A DNA stretch of 12,070 nt from Clostridia bacterium (lineage in GTDB: Bacteria; Bacillota; DSM-521; Neomoorellales; Neomoorellaceae). This document shows positions 6,996 to 12,070 of this stretch, one piece after another. The notes under the pieces are model-generated. The model was not told the DNA's origin. It saw nothing but the letters and a program-made list of their open reading frames with translations, and did no database searches. The stretch covers positions 1 through 12,070 of the forward strand of contig JAAYGJ010000127.1 in assembly GCA_012727745.1 (NCBI GenBank), read 5' to 3'. A program made the position numbers and the translations under genes. How positions within the stretch are numbered: the stretch's first letter is position 1; every line of letters begins with the position of its first letter.

Positions 6996-7012
6996 TGAAA
7001 GGTGGTTTTTGT

Positions 7013-7774
7013 ATGGAAGGGTTTCTTTCTTTAGCAGCGTTAATTGTCATTGGGGCCAGTATCATTTCTGCTTCTATCCGTATTGTTCAGGAGTATGAGC
7101 GCGGGGTAATCTTCCGCCTGGGACGCTATTCCGGGGTCAAAGGTCCGGGGCTCTTCTTCTTAATCCCCTTTATCGACCGCATGCAAAAAGTAGACCTGCG
7201 CACAGTAACTATGGAGGTGCCCTCTCAGGAAGCTATCACCAAGGATAATGTCACGGTAAGAGTTAATGCAGTAGTATATTTCCGGGTCATCGAACCCGCC
7301 AATTCGGCGATCAAAGTGGTCGATTATGTGCGTGCCACTTCGCAACTGGCCCAGACAACTTTGCGCAGTGTGTTAGGCCAGTCAGACCTGGATGAATTGC
7401 TTGCCCACCGGGACAAGATCAACCAGCGGCTGCAGCGAATTATCGACGAAGGTACAGAGCCCTGGGGGGTCAAGGTCAGCCTGGTTGAAATCCGCGACGT
7501 AGAACTACCTCAAACCATGCAGCGGGCTATGGCAGCCCAGGCAGAAGCAGAAAGGGAACGGCGCGCCAAAATTATCCATGCTGACGGTGAATACCAGGCT
7601 GCGGAGAAGCTGGCTGAAGCAGCAGGCATCATGGCCTCCCAGCCGGCCTCCCTGCAACTTCGCTACTTGCAGACTTTAAGAGAAATGACCACTGATAAAT
7701 CCAATACCATTGTTTTTCCCCTACCCATAGATTTTCTTAAAGAATTTATGTCGCAAAAGCAAAATAGCCAATAA
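7013..7774 (+). CDS. slipin / stomatin-like SPFH-domain membrane protein
   Basis: This 253-residue protein has an N-terminal membrane helix (about 4-23) and an SPFH/band-7 domain (about 24-170) with typical VQEYERGVIFRLGRY (25-39), GPGLFFLIPFID (44-55), and RDVELP (161-166). A charged, Ala/Glu-rich coiled-coil region follows (171-207, QAEAERERRAKIIHADGE). The C-terminal hydrophobic patch TIVFPLPIDFL (232-242) corresponds to the region that NfeD-type proteases cut in the Pyrococcus stomatin. The start is the ATG at 7013: AAAGGTGG (6998-7005) sits seven bases before it, whereas the in-frame ATG at 6995 has no ribosome binding site. It probably forms oligomeric scaffolds in the membrane and works with the NfeD protease just upstream, with which it is likely co-transcribed. 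Confidence 0.94.
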   Translation: MEGFLSLAALIVIGASIISASIRIVQEYERGVIFRLGRYSGVKGPGLFFLIPFIDRMQKVDLRTVTMEVPSQEAITKDNVTVRVNAVVYFRVIEPANSAIKVVDYVRATSQLAQTTLRSVLGQSDLDELLAHRDKINQRLQRIIDEGTEPWGVKVSLVEIRDVELPQTMQRAMAAQAEAERERRAKIIHADGEYQAAEKLAEAAGIMASQPASLQLRYLQTLREMTTDKSNTIVFPLPIDFLKEFMSQKQNSQ

Positions 7775-7808
7775 AGAAGGCACCCTAAAAGGTGCCTTCT
7801 TTATTGGC
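7767..7808. terminator. bidirectional terminator, perfect 18-bp hairpin
   Basis: GCCAATAAAGAAGGCACC (7767-7784) pairs perfectly with GGTGCCTTCTTTATTGGC (7791-7808) around a six-base loop CTAAAA. It lies between the convergent slipin (+) and malic enzyme (-) genes, whose stops are at 7774 and 7831. The stem contains the slipin stop codon (7772-7774). AT-rich lower stems give U-rich 3' arms on both strands, so it should end transcription from both sides. Confidence 0.9.
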
Positions 7809-7830
7809 TTACATTTTTATTCCTGGTAAC

Positions 7831-9072
7831 TTAACCTTCATGGGCAATAGCATCGGCAACGAGCTCTTCCGTATGCTTTCTGACCCATTCGGGATCTTTG
7901 GGATCGCGGGCAACGCCGCTCTCAATAGCTGCTTTGGCTACCCCGGCAGCTACATTCGGAGCCACTCTGGGATCAAAAGCAGATGGAATTACATTGTCAG
8001 GCGTAAGTTCATCGTCAGTAATTAGATCAGCAATAGCGTGAGCAGCAGCCACTTTCATGGCCTCGTTGATATCTGAAGCTTTTACGTCCAGAGCACCCCT
8101 GAAAATACCGGGGAAGCCCAGCACGTTATTAACCTGGTTGGGGAAGTCGCTGCGGCCGGTACCAACGACATAAGCACCAGCTGCCTTGGCCTCATCAGGT
8201 AAAATTTCCGGAACCGGGTTAGCCATAGCGAAAATAAACGGATCTTTGGCCATAGAACGGACCATGTCCTGAGTAAGAGCCCCGGCAACAGAAAGGCCGA
8301 AGAAAACGTTTGCCCCTTTAATTGCATCGGCAAGGCCGCCGGAAATATCTTCTTTGTTGGTGATTTCTAGCATTTTCTGTTTTTCTTCATTGAGATCGGT
8401 CCGTTTGGAGCTAAGAACACCTTTAGAATCACACAAAATAACATCTCCAGCACCAGCATCGAGGAGCAGCCTGGCACAGGCAATACCTGCCGCACCGGCC
8501 CCGTTAATGACAACTCGTAGTTCGCCCAACTTCTTGCCGACAAGCTTGCAAGCATTGATAATACCGCTCAGGACCACAATAGCAGTACCGTGCTGGTCAT
8601 CATGGAAAATGGGTATGTTGGTTTCAGCCTTCAGGCGACGCTCGATCTCAAAACAACGGGGAGCAGCGATATCTTCCAGGTTGATGCCGCCAAAAGTAGG
8701 CTCTAAGTACTTAACAGTCTTGATGATTTCTTCGGCGTCCTGGGTATCAAGGCAAATAGAAACTGCGTCTACGCCTGCGAAGTGTTTAAACAGAGCTGAT
8801 TTCCCTTCCATGACCGGATAGGCTGCCCGGGGACCGATGTTGCCCAGCCCGAGTACTGCTGAACCGTCAGTAACAACAGCTACCAGGTTCCAGCGCCGGG
8901 TATAGACGTCAACAAGATCCGCGTTTTTATGAATTTCTTTACAGGGCTCTGCTACACCTGGGGTATAGGCCAGAGAAAGGTCTACCTTGTCCTTTAATTT
9001 TGTCCGCAGGCGGGTATCCATTTTGCCTGCCCATTCTTTGTGCAGCACTAGTGCTTTTTCTTGGGTGTTCAT
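7831..9072 (-). CDS. malic enzyme (oxidative decarboxylation of malate to pyruvate)
   Basis: This 413-residue protein converts malate to pyruvate, CO2 and NAD(P)H in the cytoplasm. Length and motifs match bacterial single-domain malic enzymes. LAYTPGVAEPC (35-45) includes the catalytic Tyr36. VTDGSAVLGLGNIGP (67-81) and MEGKSALFK (88-96) follow, with Lys91 the expected general base. NLEDI (131-135) and FHDDQHGTA (156-164) supply metal ligands. The Rossmann loop is NGAGAAG (190-196), and MANPVPEI (283-290) is typical of the C-terminal part. The start is the ATG at 9072, with AGGAGG at 9085-9090 on the minus strand; spacing is rather long (12 bases). An in-frame ATG at 9105 lies upstream of that Shine-Dalgarno sequence and is unlikely. 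It is the last gene of the malyl-CoA-type operon, about 100 bases after the lyase, which suggests it consumes malate made by the ligase. NAD versus NADP preference was not settled. Confidence 0.94.
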   Translation of the reverse strand: MNTQEKALVLHKEWAGKMDTRLRTKLKDKVDLSLAYTPGVAEPCKEIHKNADLVDVYTRRWNLVAVVTDGSAVLGLGNIGPRAAYPVMEGKSALFKHFAGVDAVSICLDTQDAEEIIKTVKYLEPTFGGINLEDIAAPRCFEIERRLKAETNIPIFHDDQHGTAIVVLSGIINACKLVGKKLGELRVVINGAGAAGIACARLLLDAGAGDVILCDSKGVLSSKRTDLNEEKQKMLEITNKEDISGGLADAIKGANVFFGLSVAGALTQDMVRSMAKDPFIFAMANPVPEILPDEAKAAGAYVVGTGRSDFPNQVNNVLGFPGIFRGALDVKASDINEAMKVAAAHAIADLITDDELTPDNVIPSAFDPRVAPNVAAGVAKAAIESGVARDPKDPEWVRKHTEELVADAIAHEG

Positions 9073-9114
9073 AAAGTCATCCTGCCTCCTAATATTGTAT
9101 TTCATTTATTAGAA

Positions 9115-9147
9115 AGGCTGGCTGCCCCACCTGGAAGCAACCAGCCT
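9115..9147 (-). other. hairpin between the lyase and malic enzyme genes
   Basis: AGGCTGG (9115-9121) pairs perfectly with CCAGCCT (9141-9147). After one mismatch, TGC (9123-9125) also pairs with GCA (9137-9139). On the minus strand the stem is followed only by TTTCT, a poor U-tract, so it looks more like a leaky terminator or an mRNA processing/stability element than a full stop. It sits in the 101-base gap before malic enzyme and could lower malic enzyme expression relative to the upstream genes. No convincing separate promoter for malic enzyme was found. Confidence 0.45.
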
Positions 9148-9173
9148 ATATCTAATCTACCACTACTTTCGGC

Positions 9174-10064
9174 TTACTTCCGTGCGGCATTCTTGGCTTC
9201 GATTTCTGCGTGCATGGCTAGAATGTTTTTGGCGTTTTCATATACTGGCGTATCAACCATTTTACCTTGATATGAAACAGCCGCTTTTCCTTTAGCAATG
9301 CCCTCTTCCTCAAAAACTTTAACTACGCCTTTGGCCCATTCTACATCTTCGGGGCTGGGGGCATACATTTCGTTACAAACCTCGATCTGGCTGGGATGAA
9401 TAATCATCCTGCCTTCATAACCCAGCTGGCGTCCTTCAAGCACATTTTTCTTGAAGGCTTCCATATCTTTATAAGCAACAAAAGGAGCGTCGATGGCGAT
9501 AACTCCCGCAGCCCGAGCGGCCACTGCCATATGGGCACGGGCATACTGTTGTTCTACCGCCTCTGAGGTTAGTTTAACCCGCATATCCTTAGTATAGTCA
9601 ACAGCGCCAAAGATGGCACTAACTACCCGCGGGCTAGCAATACAGGACGGATAAGCATTAATTATGCCTTTAGCTGTCTCCAGCAAAAGCGAAACCTTTA
9701 TGCTTCCTACTTCAAGGCCGCGACGCCGTTCTAATTCTTCCAGTTTCCAGTCAAGGCGCTTAACATCGTCGGGATGGCCGCACTTGGCCAAGGTAACCCC
9801 ATGCAGGCCCTCATGTACAACAGCTTCGAGATCATCGTTGGTCATCAATGTTTCCCAGTTATTAATGCGGACATAAACTTCCGAACCGTTGGCGCCGACA
9901 GTTTTAAGGTATTCTTTCGCTAACTTCCGTGCGTTTTCCTTCTCAGCCGGTGGTACTGCATCTTCCAGATCAAGCGTGATAATATCGGCCGGAAAAGAGT
10001 TGGCTTTGCCCAGCATTTTCTCGTTATTACCGGGAACATACAAAATCGATCTCATCACTGCCAT
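9174..10064 (-). CDS. CitE-like CoA-ester lyase, probable malyl-CoA lyase
   Basis: This 296-residue protein belongs to the HpcH/HpaI aldolase / CitE family of Mg-dependent lyases that split or form acyl-CoA esters such as (S)-malyl-CoA, citryl-CoA or citramalyl-CoA. RSILYVPGNNEKM (5-17) and IITLDLEDAVPPAEK (28-42) are the usual N-terminal motifs. YVRINN (64-69) has the conserved Arg66. LLLET (126-130) has Glu129, and GAVDYTKD (153-160) has Asp156, the expected Mg ligands. The IHPSQIE motif is at 222-228. The start ATG at 10064 has AGGAGG (10073-10078 on the minus strand) eight bases away, overlapping the stop of the alpha-subunit gene. Being a single free-standing subunit, without citrate-lyase CitF/CitD/CitC neighbours and next to a CoA ligase and malic enzyme, it is more likely malyl-CoA lyase than citrate lyase beta. 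Substrate assignment is inference. Confidence 0.88.
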   Translation of the reverse strand: MAVMRSILYVPGNNEKMLGKANSFPADIITLDLEDAVPPAEKENARKLAKEYLKTVGANGSEVYVRINNWETLMTNDDLEAVVHEGLHGVTLAKCGHPDDVKRLDWKLEELERRRGLEVGSIKVSLLLETAKGIINAYPSCIASPRVVSAIFGAVDYTKDMRVKLTSEAVEQQYARAHMAVAARAAGVIAIDAPFVAYKDMEAFKKNVLEGRQLGYEGRMIIHPSQIEVCNEMYAPSPEDVEWAKGVVKVFEEEGIAKGKAAVSYQGKMVDTPVYENAKNILAMHAEIEAKNAARK

Positions 10065-10076
10065 TGCAAATGCCTC

Positions 10077-10973
10077 CTAATTCTTTATTTTTTCCCTCAG
10101 TATACGCGGGATATCCGTCGGGGTATCGGCCACATAACCACCAGCCTTCCTAATTGCCTCCATCTTGCTCTGGGCAGAGCCGCGTCCCCGCTCAACAATG
10201 CTGGAAGCATGGGAGAAACGCTGACCTTCCGGTGCCCAAGCGCCGGCTACGTAGATAACAAAAGGCTTGGTAAATCCCCCTGAAGCAATAACCTCCGCGC
10301 ATTCTTCCTCCTGAGAACCACCGATTTCTGAAAAGACCGCTACACCTTTGGTCTCCGGATCTTCTTCAAAAAGAGGCAATAAATCAGCCATGGAAGTACC
10401 GATAACAGGCTCGGTGCCGGTATGTATAACTGTGCTCACACCAAAGCCCGCTTCATTAAGAACCCAGGGAATGGTGCCCGACTGGCCGCCACTGCGGGAA
10501 AAGACACCTATTGGTCCCTTTTTGAAGAAAGTATTGGCCCATTCCACATTACCGCCCAGCCAGCCCACAACAGCCTCCCCTGGTGAAATTATGCCGATAG
10601 AGCCAGGCCCAATCAGGCGAATACCCTTCATGCTGCAATATTCAACCATCTCCATAATATCGTGGATAGGCACTGACTCAACACAGGGAAGGATGTTTTT
10701 TACGCCGGCATCAGCAGCCTCCATGACAGCCTCTTTTAAAACCCGGCCTGGTACAAAGATAACGCTAAAATCTATTTCACCGTGTTCTTCCACAATCTGC
10801 TTTACAGTGTTATAGACAGGGACCCCGGCAACTTCCTGACCGCCCTTGCCAGGGCTTACCCCACCCACAACCTTGGTACCGTAGTTCTTCATATAGGCTG
10901 TCCTGAGAGAGCCTTCTCTCCCAGTAATTCCCTGAACAATTACAGTTGTATCTTTATTAATCAATATCCCCAT
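10077..10973 (-). CDS. succinyl-CoA-synthetase-like alpha subunit, candidate malate-CoA ligase (MtkB/SucD-like)
   Basis: This 298-residue protein is the CoA-binding, phospho-histidine subunit of an ADP-forming acyl-CoA ligase. The Rossmann CoA-binding start is clear: VIVQGITGREGS (11-22) and VVGGVSPGKGGQ (35-46), as in SucD and MtkB. GVFSRSGG (156-163), GTEPVIGTSM (186-195), DPETKGVAVFSEIGGSQEEE (205-224) and the His255 region SHASSIVERGRGSAQSK (254-270) mark the ligase domain. His255 aligns with the phosphorylated histidine and Glu216 with its stabilising glutamate. Several motifs are unusual: SHASSI instead of GHAGAI, GPGSIGIISPGE instead of GPNCPGIITPGE, and SRSGGQSGTIPW instead of SRSGTLTYE. 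GAGGG (minus strand, near 10981-10987) supports the ATG. It follows the iron-sulfur-like gene by 39 bases. Malate-CoA ligase is favoured by context; a succinyl-, citryl- or other acyl-CoA substrate remains possible. Confidence 0.85.
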   Translation of the reverse strand: MGILINKDTTVIVQGITGREGSLRTAYMKNYGTKVVGGVSPGKGGQEVAGVPVYNTVKQIVEEHGEIDFSVIFVPGRVLKEAVMEAADAGVKNILPCVESVPIHDIMEMVEYCSMKGIRLIGPGSIGIISPGEAVVGWLGGNVEWANTFFKKGPIGVFSRSGGQSGTIPWVLNEAGFGVSTVIHTGTEPVIGTSMADLLPLFEEDPETKGVAVFSEIGGSQEEECAEVIASGGFTKPFVIYVAGAWAPEGQRFSHASSIVERGRGSAQSKMEAIRKAGGYVADTPTDIPRILREKIKN

Positions 10974-11012
10974 GTTTTATCCCTCTTCATTCTTTCCTAT
11001 GGTATCGCTCCC

Positions 11013-11303
11013 TTAGAGCAATCCACGCTTCGCCAGATATTCATCCAATCCCTCAATGGGAACGTCAATCTTGATAGCGCTCTTACCACGGAACCAGCAT
11101 TCGTATTCGCAGGCCAGGCATTCTGTTCCCCGCCGTGCTATCTCCTCAGCAGATAGGTGATCTACCGAAGGAACACCGTCTTTCAATTGGAGCATACCCC
11201 TAGCATACTTTTTGCAAGCCTCAATACAGGCTTTTGTTTCACATTCATTACACTGACTAGTATCTATAGTAACTTTAATTGTTCTTTCCTCAAATGTCAA
11301 CAC
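11013..11303 (-). CDS. small ferredoxin-like protein with seven cysteines, inside the CoA-ligase operon
   Basis: This 96-residue protein has cysteines at 18, 21, 26 and 30 (CNECETKACIEAC) and at 62, 65 and 69 (CLACEYEC). The pattern is C-x2-C-x4-C-x3-C and C-x2-C-x3-C, separated by 31 residues. This resembles a ferredoxin or FixX-like fold that binds one, perhaps two, Fe-S clusters; with seven cysteines, a second four-cysteine cluster would be one ligand short. It has no signal peptide and no membrane segment. The start is GTG at 11303, with AGGGA about eight bases upstream; a TTG at 11300 is an alternative. Either overlaps the beta-subunit stop (11297-11299), so the two genes are translationally coupled. 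It lies between the beta and alpha subunit genes of the ligase, which suggests a stable or regulatory subunit, or an electron carrier for the pathway. I do not recognise a named family. Confidence 0.85.
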   Translation of the reverse strand: MLTFEERTIKVTIDTSQCNECETKACIEACKKYARGMLQLKDGVPSVDHLSAEEIARRGTECLACEYECWFRGKSAIKIDVPIEGLDEYLAKRGLL

Positions 11304-12070
11304 CGGTTCTTCCCTACTTCCTTTTCGGCGCGGTATTCCTTGGCCAGAGCCAGCATCCGCTCGCCGATAAATTTGGTGTCAGTTACATGCTCCCGACCGT
11401 AAATCTCTACTCTGGTGGCACCCTCAACATTGCTTAGACCTTCCCGAAGAATCTCAAGGGATTCTTTTTCTTTATTGCCACAGAGTAAGAGTACACAGGG
11501 CAGTCCCGGTTTCTTAGGAAGGATTTCCCGCAAGGCCTTGACGACAGCATGAGCATGGTGCCATTGCTCCTGGTTGGCCATCATAAACCCACCCAGCAGA
11601 TAGCCGTCAATATTGGGCTGGGAAAGTACTACCTTAGCAACGCGATATATTTTAGAGGCGACCGGGTTACCGCTGGTATCAGCGTAGTTGGCAGGTTTTA
11701 AGTTTACGTTATTTAGCGCGTCCATGCCCATCATAGCCGAACCGCCGCCAATGGGATGATAGCCGATATAACCTGGACTTTTCTCGTCAAAACCCATGCT
11801 CATAACAAAACCGGAACCACGCAGGTCAGTTTTCTCAATACCCCAGCCTATGATGTCCAGTTCAGTCGGCTCGTGACCTAAATCACGGGCGATCTCAATA
11901 CCCATCTCTGGATGGCGGTAAACACTGCTGTTATCCACATCCATCTTGCAGTCAGCCGCTAGCAGTTTGCCGTCTTCAGTCATAACTAATGGGTTAATCT
12001 CTAAAGTAAAGCAATCATATTTTTTATAAGCATGCCACAGTTTAACCATAAAGTTGGCAAAAAGGCTGAG
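11297..12070 (-). CDS. succinyl-CoA-synthetase-like beta subunit, candidate malate-CoA ligase (MtkA/SucC-like), 5'-truncated by the window
   Basis: Only the C-terminal 257 residues or so are visible; the frame is open to the window edge (LSLFANFMVKLW before the first visible Met at 12049), so the ATP-grasp N-terminus lies outside. The family signature EINPLVMTEDGKLLAADCKMDVDNSSVYRHPE is present just inside (12000-11905, cited in parts: EINPL, AADCKMD, SSVYRHPE), corresponding to the ATP-grasp end and Mg ligands of SucC. Beyond it, the CoA-ligase domain is divergent: GYHPIGGGSAMMGMDALN and KPANYADTSGNP replace the usual GCMVNGAGLAMATMD and PANFLDVGGGA. About 230 residues follow EINPL, compared with about 190 in E. 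coli SucC, so the C-terminus is longer. It is the first visible gene of the operon and overlaps the iron-sulfur-like gene. Confidence 0.85.
   Translation of the reverse strand, partial: LSLFANFMVKLWHAYKKYDCFTLEINPLVMTEDGKLLAADCKMDVDNSSVYRHPEMGIEIARDLGHEPTELDIIGWGIEKTDLRGSGFVMSMGFDEKSPGYIGYHPIGGGSAMMGMDALNNVNLKPANYADTSGNPVASKIYRVAKVVLSQPNIDGYLLGGFMMANQEQWHHAHAVVKALREILPKKPGLPCVLLLCGNKEKESLEILREGLSNVEGATRVEIYGREHVTDTKFIGERMLALAKEYRAEKEVGKNRC

Noticed and set aside
6995..7012. Upstream ATG for the slipin gene
   Set aside because: It lacks a Shine-Dalgarno sequence, while AAAGGTGG at 6998-7005 directs initiation to the ATG at 7013, which begins right before the membrane helix.
8354..8821. Long open frame on the + strand opposite malic enzyme (155 codons)
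   Set aside because: It is the shadow of a well-conserved minus-strand gene, lacks a ribosome binding site and encodes a low-complexity Ser/Arg-rich product; the same applies to 10348-10815 opposite the alpha subunit.
9073..9105. Upstream ATG for malic enzyme
   Set aside because: The AGGAGG ribosome binding site lies downstream of this ATG, so the start at 9072 is preferred even though its spacing is long.
9174..10064. Citrate lyase beta subunit (citE) of a citrate fermentation cluster
   Set aside because: No citD, citF, citC, citG or citX partners are nearby; CoA-ligase and malic enzyme neighbours favour a free-standing malyl-CoA-type lyase.
1..12070. Phage, insertion sequence, CRISPR, tRNA or rRNA
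   Set aside because: No transposase, integrase, spaced repeat array or recognisable RNA gene was seen on either strand.

Overview
The window looks like chromosomal DNA from an anaerobic, endospore-forming Gram-positive bacterium, most likely a Clostridia/Peptococcaceae- or Moorella-type Firmicute. The grounds are a complete spore germinant-receptor operon, strong GGAGG-type Shine-Dalgarno sequences (one matching ten bases of the canonical 16S 3' end), a good sigma-H-type promoter with an overlapping Spo0A box, and an anaerobic-looking CoA-ester operon. The genus cannot be fixed from the sequence alone.

Left part, + strand (1-5458). A sigma-H-like promoter precedes a secreted or membrane-anchored L,D-transpeptidase (YkuD family), followed by a probable intrinsic terminator. 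A structured leader of about 150 bases then leads into a germinant-receptor operon. It encodes the GerA-family A subunit, the permease-like B subunit, the lipoprotein C subunit, and a 58-residue two-helix membrane protein starting at GTG. That last gene resembles the small 'D subunits' found with some Bacillus receptors. The transpeptidase (cortex or wall remodelling) and the receptor suggest a sporulation/germination neighbourhood.

Middle, + strand (5459-7808). An NfeD-type membrane serine protease and a slipin/stomatin (SPFH) protein form the well-known bacterial/archaeal pair. A promoter-like region with a TTGAC-N6-GTCAA dyad precedes nfeD. The pair ends at a perfect 18-bp hairpin that also serves as the terminator for the opposing operon.

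Right part, - strand (12070 down to 7831). In transcription order this is a succinyl-CoA-synthetase-like beta subunit (cut by the window edge), a 96-residue seven-cysteine ferredoxin-like protein, a succinyl-CoA-synthetase-like alpha subunit, a CitE/malyl-CoA-lyase-like protein, and a malic enzyme. The first four genes are tightly packed (overlap, then 39- and 12-base gaps); malic enzyme follows after about 100 bases holding a hairpin. The best reading is a malyl-CoA module. Glyoxylate and acetyl-CoA would condense to malyl-CoA (lyase), which would be cleaved to malate and CoA with ATP formation (ligase), and malate decarboxylated to pyruvate with NAD(P)H formation (malic enzyme). That is the logic proposed for glycolate/glyoxylate oxidation in Syntrophobotulus. 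The ligase subunits depart from canonical SucC/SucD at several conserved motifs, and the iron-sulfur-like protein between them is not part of standard SucCD or MtkAB. This operon is the most promising place for undescribed biochemistry in the window.
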